This document shows positions 7,758 through 15,468 of a stretch of DNA of 21,146 nucleotides, piece by piece; the first letter of the stretch is position 1, and each line of letters opens with the position of its first letter. Below the pieces are notes generated by a model that saw only the letters and a program-made list of their open reading frames with translations, was not told the DNA's origin and did not search any database. The stretch comes from a bacterium (GTDB lineage: Bacteria > Bdellovibrionota > FAC87 > UBA2466), in contig JAIEOG010000094.1 in the NCBI GenBank assembly GCA_019750655.1, positions 1 to 21,146 of the forward strand, given 5' to 3'. The translations under genes and the position numbers were made by a program.

Positions 7758-8867
7758 ATGCAACGCGTCATGGTCAGGATTGACCACTCCATGTCCAGAT
7801 TAGTTCTGCGAGCGCTGAGCGCTCTCTTGCTCGTTCTTTCCACGCCTGCTTTCGCTACCAACGAACTTTTTGAAATCTACCAAGCGCCTCAGGCCTTGGC
7901 GATGGGAAACGCTTGGACCTCGGAAGCCTACGGCTACGCGGCCCTATTTCACAACCCTGCCGGCCTCGCTAAAGCGGAGAGCAATAAATGGGTGATTACC
8001 CCTGTCGCCATTGAAGGCACACCGGGCACTAACTATATCGGGGCCGCGGCGACACAGAAGAAGGTAGGGCTCGACCGTCTCTTGCCCACCATCCAAGCCG
8101 ATCCGAACAACTATTACTATTTCAAAGCCACCGCTATTCCTTCTATTTCACGCAGAAACTTTGCGTTGGCCTTCGTGGCGAATTCCGATGCCGCCGCGGT
8201 CTCCGACGGAACCTTCTGCAGCATCCGCTACGGGAATGACTTTGGTATTTTCGCGGGCGTCGCTACGAACCTTGCCGCCAACATGATCAAGATTGGCGTT
8301 ACTGGAAAAGCGATACTCCGCAACCAGGTCGATGGCCTCTGGTCGCATGCTACTTTAAGCAGCGCCGCTGCTATCGAAGCTGTAAAGAGCGAAGGGATTG
8401 GCTTGGGCGCGGATGTGGGCGTGATGTTCACCTTACCCACCACTTACCTGCCCACTTTGGGAATCGTTTGGAAGGACATTCTCAATACGAACTTTCAGCG
8501 CACCTACATTTTGAACCCGAACAATATTGGCGCACCGGCCCCCATCCAACAGAGCTTAAACGCCGCTTTTTCTTTCCGCCCTGCTCTAGCGAAAGGCGTG
8601 CGCGCTCTCTTCACGGCAGAAATGCGCCACATTGAAATGCTGTCGCTGCCGTTCGAGAAAAAACTCCATTTTGGTTTTCAGATCCAAGCGCATAAACGCC
8701 TGTTTATCTGGGCGGGCATGAGCCAGCTGATTATGCCGACTTTTGGATTGGGACTGCGCGTGCCGGGCGGGGATTTAGAAGTCGGCACTTACGCACAAGA
8801 CGTCGGACAAGGAGCGACGTACGTTGCGGATCGACGCATTCTGTTCCGTTACACGATTTCATTCTGA
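7758..8867 (+). CDS. PorV/UPF0164-like outer-membrane beta-barrel protein 1
   Basis: A 369-residue outer-membrane barrel candidate. After the signal peptide (hydrophobic core about 17-30, cleavage after AFA at 31-33) comes the family signature: LAMGNAW (47-53) followed by FHNPAGL (64-70), as in PorV, UPF0164 and TraF-like proteins (GMGNA...NPAGL). The rest alternates short beta-strands and ends in an aromatic strand, RRILFRYTISF, with a C-terminal Phe as expected of a BAM substrate. AAGGA (7748-7752) lies 5 nt before the ATG at 7758; an in-frame ATG at 7791 would give a more ordinary signal peptide but lacks a close ribosome site. It is first of a three-gene operon; its TGA overlaps the next ATG by one base. 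A transport or secretion-anchor role is family inference only. Confidence 0.82.
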   Translation: MQRVMVRIDHSMSRLVLRALSALLLVLSTPAFATNELFEIYQAPQALAMGNAWTSEAYGYAALFHNPAGLAKAESNKWVITPVAIEGTPGTNYIGAAATQKKVGLDRLLPTIQADPNNYYYFKATAIPSISRRNFALAFVANSDAAAVSDGTFCSIRYGNDFGIFAGVATNLAANMIKIGVTGKAILRNQVDGLWSHATLSSAAAIEAVKSEGIGLGADVGVMFTLPTTYLPTLGIVWKDILNTNFQRTYILNPNNIGAPAPIQQSLNAAFSFRPALAKGVRALFTAEMRHIEMLSLPFEKKLHFGFQIQAHKRLFIWAGMSQLIMPTFGLGLRVPGGDLEVGTYAQDVGQGATYVADRRILFRYTISF

Positions 8868-9967
8868 TGAAACGCTTATTCGCCATAGCTGCCCTTTTCC
8901 TTCTGGCCCAAGCGGCCCAAGGGGAACTTGTGCGCGATCCCTACCTGGGCGTTCGCCCGGCCGGAATGGGCAATGCGTTCATTGCGCTGTCTAATGACAG
9001 CAACGCACTTTGGTACAACCCTGCGGGCCTTGCTCGGGAAAAGGGGTACCACTTCAACCTGATCGATACCTCTATCGGCGTGGACAGCACCGACACACTC
9101 CAGCGCATGTTCAATGCCGTGTGGAATGGCGACTACAATAATTTTCTACGCACCGACCAGCAGTACAGCCGCTTCAATATTCGACCGACCGTGACGATGC
9201 CCTATTTGCAGTTCACGTTCTTCAACCATTTCAATGCGTACATTGAAATGAACAACATGCAGTCACTGTCCGCCAATGTGGACGTTTACACCTTCAACGA
9301 CATCGGTTTTGCCGGCGCCGTGGGCGTGCCGCTCGGACCTTATGTTTCTCTGGGTGCCACGGGACGCGCTTTCCAGCGTTCGGGTATCGACACGACTTTG
9401 ACCGCGCAAGATCTTCTAAACGGCCTGGGGATTCCCACGCCCCAAGCGCTGATGGCAGCGTTGTACCAGAACCTTTCCAGCCGCTCGGGCATGGGCTTGG
9501 GGATTGCCGTGGACCTGGGCGCCATGATCCGCGTCCCTCTCCCCGCGGGTTACCCGCGGTGGACCTTAGCCGCCACTGCCACGGACGTAGGCCGCACGGA
9601 GTTTCACCAACTCGGCAGCGCCAATAAGCCCGTGGGTGTTCCTACCGTCTATAACTTTGGAACCGCGGTCGAGTACGGCTTTGACAAAAACCAGCAGCAG
9701 CTTAACTTCGCTTTCGATTTCCGTCACGCTTTCGACAATATCAACGTCATCCAGAAGCTGAATCTCGGGATTGAATACCGCTATAAGTTTTTTGCGATCC
9801 GCGGTGGGGTCACCCATGGGTACCTCACGGGTGGGTTCTCTCTGGAATTCCCGCCGCACACTAGGCTCCATCTCGCGACCTACGCTTCGGAAATGGGATC
9901 TGGGCTCTGGCAGAAAACTCAGCGCTGGTACCTGTTACAATTAGTCATCGGCTTCAACCCGAACTAG
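8867..9967 (+). CDS. PorV/UPF0164-like outer-membrane beta-barrel protein 2
   Basis: A 366-residue protein of the same family as its upstream neighbour, but a diverged copy. It has a signal peptide (MKRLFAIAALFLLAQAAQG, cleavage near residue 19), then LGVRPAGMGNAF (27-38) and LWYNPAGLA (48-56), the canonical signature. Numerous amphipathic strands follow, ending LLQLVIGFNPN. The start ATG (8867-8869) overlaps the upstream TGA (8865-8867), and no Shine-Dalgarno site is seen, so translation is probably coupled and the two barrels made in similar amounts. Its stop TAG overlaps the AGGAA ribosome site of the next gene. The tandem arrangement suggests the two barrels act together or recognise related substrates. 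Confidence 0.82.
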   Translation: MKRLFAIAALFLLAQAAQGELVRDPYLGVRPAGMGNAFIALSNDSNALWYNPAGLAREKGYHFNLIDTSIGVDSTDTLQRMFNAVWNGDYNNFLRTDQQYSRFNIRPTVTMPYLQFTFFNHFNAYIEMNNMQSLSANVDVYTFNDIGFAGAVGVPLGPYVSLGATGRAFQRSGIDTTLTAQDLLNGLGIPTPQALMAALYQNLSSRSGMGLGIAVDLGAMIRVPLPAGYPRWTLAATATDVGRTEFHQLGSANKPVGVPTVYNFGTAVEYGFDKNQQQLNFAFDFRHAFDNINVIQKLNLGIEYRYKFFAIRGGVTHGYLTGGFSLEFPPHTRLHLATYASEMGSGLWQKTQRWYLLQLVIGFNPN

Positions 9968-9975
9968 GAATCTCT

Positions 9976-10236
9976 ATGGAACCCCAACGCGCGGTACAGA
10001 TGAATCCCCCCGGTAACAAAGTCCGAGTTATCGACAGCGGCTGGACGCTTTTCGTGGCGGTTCTGGTTATCGGCCCCCTTGCCCTGCCCCTTCTCTGGCG
10101 GAATCCCCGCTTTGGCCGCATGGCAAAGATCTGGATTTCGGTAGCCGTTATCGCTCTAACGGTGTTTCTCATCGTCGCTGCTGGTTATATGGCAAAGTAC
10201 GCGGCCGATAGCCTTGCCGAACTCAATTCGCTCTGA
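9976..10236 (+). CDS. Small two-helix membrane protein, unknown function
   Basis: An 86-residue protein with two predicted transmembrane helices (about 22-41 and 51-73) joined by a short basic loop (WRNPRFGRMAK), so the loop is probably cytoplasmic. The sequence resembles the generic small PLDc_N-like or DUF-type membrane proteins, but I cannot assign a family. It starts 8 bp after the second barrel gene, with AGGAA at 9966-9970 spaced 5 nt from the ATG, so it is the third gene of that operon. Its last 14 bases overlap the 3' end of the convergent methyltransferase gene. Confidence 0.8.
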   Translation: MEPQRAVQMNPPGNKVRVIDSGWTLFVAVLVIGPLALPLLWRNPRFGRMAKIWISVAVIALTVFLIVAAGYMAKYAADSLAELNSL

Positions 10237-11377
10237 AGACTAGAATCTTGAGATAGTCCCCTTCGGAGAATCCGACAGGGTGATCGTCTTCTGGGGCGAT
10301 AGACGTGACTTTCTTGAAGCGTTCGCCCACCACGCTCCCTACGGTCTCTTCGAAACGTTTGCGCGGAATCCGCGCCGTGCAGCAAGCCGCCACTAAAAAG
10401 CCTTTGGGCTTCACATGCAGAATCGCTTCCCGATAGAGTTTTCGGTAGGCATGCAGAGCCCCATCGACTTGCGTGATCTTGCTCGCCATCATCGGCGGAT
10501 CGACAATCAACAGATCAAATTTTTCTTCGCGCGGCAATTCTGGAAACCAATCGAAGATATCCGCCGCCACCCAACGAAAACGCGACGGGTCTTTGGCGTG
10601 CAAACGCTTAGCAACGTCGAGCGCGCCCTTGCTAATATCTACATTCCAAATCTCACGCGCTTTGGCGGCTTCCGCTGCGAAGCCGAGCGTGCCGGTATAG
10701 GCAAAAAGGTTAAGCACGCGCTTACCGTCGAGCTTTTGCGTTGCAATCCATTTGCGCAAACCGCGCAAATCTAAGAACGCGCCGCTCTTTTGCCCTTCCC
10801 CCACCGGGATGCTGAAATTCAGCTGCCCTTCGCGGATAGAAGTTTCTCGCGGCATATGGCCACGCAGCACGCGGTCGGCGGCAACCGCTTTGCGTTTCAC
10901 CGGAAATTTCCAGACGGTATTTTTCAGACCCAGCTGGCGGGTCACATACGCGGCGACGTAACGCCCTAGGCGATCGACAGATGCCGCGTAAGTCTGCAAG
11001 ACGGCCGTTTCATTGTAGACATCCACGACGATGCCCGGCAGGCCATCATTTTCTCCGTGTACGGCGCGGAAGCCGTCGGTGTATTTGCGCAAGTTTTCTC
11101 GGCGCTTCAGCGCTTTGTCTATGCGCCCGCGGACCCAAGCCGCATCGGGCGGGTTATCGCCTTGTTTCAAAACGCGGATGGCGATCAAGCCTTCCGGCTC
11201 GAAAATCCCAAAGCCCAATACTTCGTTCTGCGCGCCGACCAGCTGAAGCCATTGGCCCGAGGCAAAGGTCTCCACCGCCGTGCTTACCTTGTTGCGGTAA
11301 ATCCACGGGTGGCCCTGCTTTACTGCCAGGGCCCCTTCCTTTTTCAGCTGATAACGACGAGGACTCGAAAGACTCAC
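10223..11377 (-). CDS. RlmI-type class I SAM-dependent rRNA methyltransferase
   Basis: Probably a 23S rRNA cytosine-C5 methyltransferase of the RlmI (YccW) family; 384 residues, the usual length. An N-terminal PUA-like RNA-binding domain spans about 1-75 (HPWIYRNKV at 23-31). The middle region contains HGENDGLPGIVVDVY (107-121), and the SAM domain follows: EGQKSGAFLDLR (194-205), motif I VLNLFAYTG (221-229), VDPP (292-295) and ACCTARI (331-337), whose cysteines (C332, C333) occupy the catalytic-Cys region. The start is a GTG (11375-11377) overlapping the upstream TGA by 4 bases. It is the last gene of the leucine dehydrogenase operon. The exact rRNA position modified cannot be read from sequence alone. 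Confidence 0.88.
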   Translation of the reverse strand: MSLSSPRRYQLKKEGALAVKQGHPWIYRNKVSTAVETFASGQWLQLVGAQNEVLGFGIFEPEGLIAIRVLKQGDNPPDAAWVRGRIDKALKRRENLRKYTDGFRAVHGENDGLPGIVVDVYNETAVLQTYAASVDRLGRYVAAYVTRQLGLKNTVWKFPVKRKAVAADRVLRGHMPRETSIREGQLNFSIPVGEGQKSGAFLDLRGLRKWIATQKLDGKRVLNLFAYTGTLGFAAEAAKAREIWNVDISKGALDVAKRLHAKDPSRFRWVAADIFDWFPELPREEKFDLLIVDPPMMASKITQVDGALHAYRKLYREAILHVKPKGFLVAACCTARIPRKRFEETVGSVVGERFKKVTSIAPEDDHPVGFSEGDYLKILVFRAN

Positions 11378-12669
11378 TTGGGCATTTTCCAGTCGTGCAC
11401 ACTCCGGAAATCATCGAAGTACGTCTGGAAGCTGGATAGATCGAGAGAATGCAAAACCACTCCAAAGAAACTAAAAAAGCTCACTAAGGATTCCCAGTTT
11501 CGCAGCCATTCAGGGACGAAGTGGGGGGGCTCTAAAATGCCGTGCATCCGGAGCCATTCGATAGTGCCCACGTCTTCTAGCGCAAGCCGGCCCGTAAGCA
11601 AACACTCAATCAGCATCCGGTCTTGGACTTTCGTGGCTGCCTGGAGGAAGTGGTAGACCTCTAAAAGGCCCGCCAAATAGACGACATCCTTAGTAAAAGG
11701 GTATCTCCCGCCCAAAGGCGCCCCGCGGAAAATACGCTGGCTGGCGTAGAAAGCGTCTAGCGGCGTATCCGAGCGCTCCAAGAACCAGCGGTAAAGCTCC
11801 AAGAAATCTGCACCCTCTTCCACCTTATGGACCGCTTCGACCCGGTCACAAAGCGTCAGAAACCGCGACTGGGACATGGTGTGGCTGTAGATCTCGTGGA
11901 AAACGGCGATGCCTTCCTGCGTGAGCGTGGTGCGCGGCCCACCGGCCGCAAGAAACGGGCAATTGCGCTGGAGCGCACCGTTCTGGGCGGTCAAGCAATG
12001 GGACTCGACTTCGTGGTTCCACAGGGCGCCCTGTTCCATGTCTGAAAAACGCGCGTCTTTGCGAATGCGCACACGGCTCATCCCGGCAATCACCTTGGAG
12101 ACGATGGTGTCCGTTAGCTCAATCTTCACGTGCAACGGCGGATTGCGTTTGCGCAGTCGTTTTTCCAATGCCGCCGCCAGTTCTTCGGCGGAAATTTTCT
12201 CGCGGGCCTCGGCGATGTCGTTCAAGTTGCAAACGCCCATGCGACCGGAAATCGAACGCGCCAAATCGAGGTTCGACGTCTTTCCGCGCGCCAGGCGGCT
12301 TGTGGAAGCCCCATACAGCTGGTTCGAGAGTTCAAAAAACGCAGGCGATTCGATAGCCAATATCAGGCGCAAGCCGCCGCTGAAGGAATCTTTGGATTTC
12401 ATCAACCACTGCAACACGGGATGCTCGCCTTGGAGCCGCCCATGGAGTTTTCCGAGCGCTTCCAAAGCCTCGGAAATACTCTTGCGATCAATCTCATAAG
12501 TCGGCCGCGGTAGAGCTGTGCCGTTCTTTTTGAAAAAATCTTGGGCTACCTGAGGCCCCCAAGCGAGCGTCGCAAGCAGCTTGCCCTTACGTGAAGCCAA
12601 GCTAAAAGCGTCGCTGCAGTCTTTCAGCAGCTCTAGGAGCGAGTCCTTATTGAGAACGTTGTCTTTCAT
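11374..12669 (-). CDS. QEGLA-motif / MATCAP-type (DUF1704) putative zinc metalloprotease
   Basis: A 431-residue member of the DUF1704 family, whose bacterial members are annotated as 'flavohemoglobin expression-modulating QEGLA motif protein' and whose animal members (MATCAP) are tubulin tyrosine carboxypeptidases with an HExxxH zinc motif. Here the motif is HEVESH at 219-224, and the name-giving motif is TQEGIAVFHE at 250-259. Both are intact, so metallopeptidase activity is plausible, but the bacterial substrate is unknown. No signal peptide is seen. The ATG (12667-12669) directly follows the upstream TAA with no gap and no ribosome site, implying translational coupling to leucine dehydrogenase. 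The C-terminal ~60 residues are hydrophobic and aromatic (VSFFSFFGVVLHSLDL). Confidence 0.85.
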   Translation of the reverse strand: MKDNVLNKDSLLELLKDCSDAFSLASRKGKLLATLAWGPQVAQDFFKKNGTALPRPTYEIDRKSISEALEALGKLHGRLQGEHPVLQWLMKSKDSFSGGLRLILAIESPAFFELSNQLYGASTSRLARGKTSNLDLARSISGRMGVCNLNDIAEAREKISAEELAAALEKRLRKRNPPLHVKIELTDTIVSKVIAGMSRVRIRKDARFSDMEQGALWNHEVESHCLTAQNGALQRNCPFLAAGGPRTTLTQEGIAVFHEIYSHTMSQSRFLTLCDRVEAVHKVEEGADFLELYRWFLERSDTPLDAFYASQRIFRGAPLGGRYPFTKDVVYLAGLLEVYHFLQAATKVQDRMLIECLLTGRLALEDVGTIEWLRMHGILEPPHFVPEWLRNWESLVSFFSFFGVVLHSLDLSSFQTYFDDFRSVHDWKMPK

Positions 12670-13767
12670 TTAGCGTCGGACGGCACGGTGAGGGAAACCT
12701 GGTTTTCCCGTACCGAGATACCGGGCCCGCAGCTTGCCGATTTCCTGGATGCGTTTTTCCGCCACGCGATCGGCGCAACGGTACTCAGGCAGATTCTCTT
12801 TGGCCGAATGGGCCAAGATGGATTTCATCACGTAGTAAATGTTGCGCATCATGCGGTTGGCGCGCGTTTCGTCGTAGCCCTCAAGCTCAATCGAAACGTT
12901 CATCAAGCCGCCCGCGTTGATTGCATAATCCGGAGCATAGAGAATCTTGCGGCGGAAGAGCTCATCGCCCGCTTCCGGCGTCGCCAGCTGGTTATTGGCA
13001 CTCCCAGCAACGATCTTGCATTTAAGCCGGGGAATCGTTTTTTCGTTAATGATGGCGCCCAAAGCCGAGGGGCAGAAGATATCCGCATCGGTATCGTAAA
13101 TCTCGTCGGTACCGACCACCGTCACACCTGGTTTGTCCGCAAATGTATCGCAGCGCGAGCGATCGATATCGCAAACATAAACGCGCATACCGTTCATCAG
13201 GAACATTTCGACCAAGTGCTGGCCCACATGGCCCGCGCCTTGGACGGCAACGGAAAGGCCTTTGAGGTCCGTCTTGCCGAGCTTCACTTCAACCGCCGCG
13301 CGCAAGCCTTCCAGGACGCCCTTTGCAGTCCAGGGTGAAGGATCGCCAGAGCCACCATGGGTGCGTTCCACGCCGACCACATGGGACGTTTCCATGAAAA
13401 TGAATTCCATGTCATTGACGTCGGTGCCGACGTCTTCGGCCGTGATGTAACGGCCATTGAGACTCTCGATGAATGAGCCAAAGGAGCGAAAAAGCGCCTC
13501 GTTCTTGTCGGTCTTGGGGTTAGCGATGATGACGGCTTTACCGCCACCCAGGTTCAAACCTGCCACAGCGGCTTTGTAGGTCATCCCCTTGGAAAGGCGG
13601 AGTGCATCTTCGAGTGCGAGGTCGGACGATTCGTAGTGCCACATCCGGCAACCGCCGAGGGCTGGGCCCATTTGCGTGTTGTGGATCGCAACGATGGCTT
13701 TCAAACCCACCGAGGGATCATTGAAGCAGATGACTTCTTCGTGGCTGCCTGTAAAAAACCGTTCCAT
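12670..13767 (-). CDS. Leucine dehydrogenase (Glu/Leu/Phe/Val dehydrogenase family)
   Basis: NAD-dependent oxidative deamination of leucine (and valine/isoleucine) to the 2-oxo acid, the entry step of branched-chain amino-acid catabolism. At 365 residues it matches the Bacillus leucine dehydrogenase length. Conserved blocks: GPALGGCRMW (34-43), GMTYK (61-65), GLNLGGGKAVI (70-80; K77 matches the catalytic Lys80 of the Bacillus enzyme), NGRYITAEDVGT (104-115), the Rossmann motif VQGAGHVGQH (175-184), and APDYAINAGG near 293-302. The ATG at 13765-13767 has a strong GGGGAGGG-like site just upstream. It is the promoter-proximal gene of a three-gene operon and is divergent from the methylmalonyl-CoA mutase gene, which fits a shared role in branched-chain/propionate carbon flow. 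Confidence 0.94.
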   Translation of the reverse strand: MERFFTGSHEEVICFNDPSVGLKAIVAIHNTQMGPALGGCRMWHYESSDLALEDALRLSKGMTYKAAVAGLNLGGGKAVIIANPKTDKNEALFRSFGSFIESLNGRYITAEDVGTDVNDMEFIFMETSHVVGVERTHGGSGDPSPWTAKGVLEGLRAAVEVKLGKTDLKGLSVAVQGAGHVGQHLVEMFLMNGMRVYVCDIDRSRCDTFADKPGVTVVGTDEIYDTDADIFCPSALGAIINEKTIPRLKCKIVAGSANNQLATPEAGDELFRRKILYAPDYAINAGGLMNVSIELEGYDETRANRMMRNIYYVMKSILAHSAKENLPEYRCADRVAEKRIQEIGKLRARYLGTGKPGFPHRAVRR

Positions 13768-13791
13768 AACCCTCCCCTATTGAGCCCAAGA

Positions 13792-13820
13792 ACCTTACCA
13801 AGTCGATCCACGCTCTTCAA
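13792..13820 (-). promoter_or_regulatory. Possible promoter of the leucine dehydrogenase operon
   Basis: On the minus strand TTGAAG (13815-13820), a 17-nt spacer and TAAGGT (13792-13797) make a weak sigma70-like match (4/6 and 3/6), giving a leader of about 18 nt that contains the GGAGG-type ribosome site. The 99-bp divergent region 13768-13866 holds this and the mutase promoter. Confidence 0.3.
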
Positions 13821-13831
13821 GTCGGCTCGGG

Positions 13832-13860
13832 TTGGCAAGCTGGCCAAGCGCCGCTAGAGT
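13832..13860 (+). promoter_or_regulatory. Predicted promoter of the mutase gene, leaderless arrangement
   Basis: TTGGCA (13832-13837, 5/6) is separated by exactly 17 nt from TAGAGT (13855-13860, 4/6). The mutase ATG begins at 13867, 6 nt after the -10 element, which is where transcription should begin. No Shine-Dalgarno sequence precedes the ATG. Confidence 0.6.
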
Positions 13861-13866
13861 GACGCT

Positions 13867-15399
13867 ATGAAACCGCCGAAGTCTATTTTCGATGCCTCCG
13901 ACCTCCAACACCCCATCGAGGCCCCTGGGGTGTTTCCGTACACGCGAGGCATCCATGCTTCGATGTACACGAAAAAAGTCTGGACGATGCGCCAGTACGC
14001 CGGCTTTGGCGATGCCGCGGCTTCGAATGCACGTTACAAGTACTTGCTGTCCCAAGGTATCAGCGGTCTTTCCATCGCTTTCGATCTTCCCACGCAAATG
14101 GGCTACGACTCCGATCATAACCTTGCGGCAGGAGAAGTCGGCCGCGTCGGCGTGGCGATTAGTTCCCTCGAAGACATGGGGATTGTGCTGAAAGACTTGC
14201 CCCTAGACGAAATCAGCACGTCGATGACCATCAACGCGACGGCCTCGATCCTTTTGTGCTTGTACCTCGCCACCGCCGATAAACAGGGCATCCCGCGCGA
14301 GAAACTCCGCGGCACCATCCAAAATGATATTTTGAAGGAATACATCGCGCGAGGCACTTACGCATTCCCCCCCGGGCCAAGCTTAAAACTCACGGCAGAT
14401 GTTTTTGAGTTCTGCCGCAAAGAAGTCCCGAACTGGAACACGATTTCCATTAGCGGTTACCACATCCGCGAAGCAGGCAGTACAGCGGTGCAAGAAATCG
14501 CATTTACTCTGAGCGACGGTTTGGCCTATGTCGAAGCCGCCCTCCAACGTGGGCTGCCGATCGACGAGTTTGCGCCGCGCCTGTCCTTCTTCTTCAACGT
14601 GCACAATGATTTTTTAGAAGAAGTAGCAAAATTCCGCGCGGCCCGGCGCCTATGGGCAAAGCTCATGAAAGAGCGCTACCAAGCCAAAGATCCGAAATCG
14701 CTCTTACTGCGCTTCCACGCGCAAACGGCCGGCAGCACTTTGATTGCTCAGCAGATTGAAACGAACGTAGTACGCGTCAGCTTGCAGTGCTTAGCCGCAG
14801 CCCTCGGCGGCGCGCAGTCGATCCACACCAATTCGCGCGATGAAGCGCTCGGGCTTCCGACGGAAGAAGCCGCGAAACTTGCTCTACGCACGCAGCAAGT
14901 GATCGCGTTCGAGTCCGGAATTACCCAAACGGTCGATCCGTTTGGCGGTAGTTTCGCCATCGAAGCGCAAACCGACCGCCTAGAAGCTGAAGCGCTGGAG
15001 CTGATTAAGACCATCGAGAAAAGGGGCGGCGTCGTTACCTGCATCAAGGATGGCTTCCAACAACACGAGATCCAAGAAGCCGCTTACCGCTACCAGCTAG
15101 AGATTGAGAAGAAACAGCGCATCGTCGTCGGGATGAATGAGTTCACGGAAAAAGAAACCGTAGCTCCTCCTGTGCTGCGCATCGATCCGAGCGTTGAGAA
15201 GGAACAAGTCGCCCGCCTCAAACGCTTCAAAGCCAACCGCGATCAAGCCCGCGCGCAACAAGCACGCGAAAAACTCGTGCGAGCGGCGAAAGAAGAGCAG
15301 AACCTCCTGCCGCATATCTACGACTGCGTAACCGCACACGCGAGCCTAGGCGAAATCGTCGAGTCCCTCACGACGGTCTACGGCCGCTACCGCCCCTAG
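13867..15399 (+). CDS. Methylmalonyl-CoA mutase large (catalytic) subunit, two-subunit type
   Basis: Adenosylcobalamin-dependent acyl-CoA mutase barrel domain; 510 residues, ending before the B12-binding domain that full-length (~700+ residue) mutases carry. Conserved blocks: WTMRQYAGFG (39-48), GLSIAFDLPTQMGYDSD (67-83), GTIQNDILKEYIARGTY (149-165), ISISGYHIREAGST (193-206), RFHAQTAGS (282-290) and QTVDPFGGS (354-362). Y44, R162 and H199 keep the same spacing (118 and 37) as Y89, R207 and H244 of Propionibacterium MutB; isobutyryl-CoA mutases have Phe and Gln at the first two, so methylmalonyl-CoA (or ethylmalonyl-CoA) is the favoured substrate. A separate B12-binding subunit, epimerase and MeaB-type chaperone are required but not in this window. 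It looks monocistronic. Confidence 0.92.
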   Translation: MKPPKSIFDASDLQHPIEAPGVFPYTRGIHASMYTKKVWTMRQYAGFGDAAASNARYKYLLSQGISGLSIAFDLPTQMGYDSDHNLAAGEVGRVGVAISSLEDMGIVLKDLPLDEISTSMTINATASILLCLYLATADKQGIPREKLRGTIQNDILKEYIARGTYAFPPGPSLKLTADVFEFCRKEVPNWNTISISGYHIREAGSTAVQEIAFTLSDGLAYVEAALQRGLPIDEFAPRLSFFFNVHNDFLEEVAKFRAARRLWAKLMKERYQAKDPKSLLLRFHAQTAGSTLIAQQIETNVVRVSLQCLAAALGGAQSIHTNSRDEALGLPTEEAAKLALRTQQVIAFESGITQTVDPFGGSFAIEAQTDRLEAEALELIKTIEKRGGVVTCIKDGFQQHEIQEAAYRYQLEIEKKQRIVVGMNEFTEKETVAPPVLRIDPSVEKEQVARLKRFKANRDQARAQQAREKLVRAAKEEQNLLPHIYDCVTAHASLGEIVESLTTVYGRYRP

Positions 15400-15415
15400 T
15401 GCCGGAAAACGCTCC

Positions 15416-15445
15416 TTGAACCGCTTTCTCTGTCCGTGCTACAAG
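15416..15445 (+). promoter_or_regulatory. Predicted extended -10 promoter of the lipoprotein gene
   Basis: TTGAAC (15416-15421), an 18-nt spacer and TACAAG (15440-15445) preceded by TGC (extended -10). The implied leader of about 17 nt contains GGAGG (15460-15464), 4 nt before the ATG at 15469, so this gene has a conventional leadered start. Confidence 0.55.
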
Positions 15446-15468
15446 GCCTCACTTTTCTCGGAGGTCTC

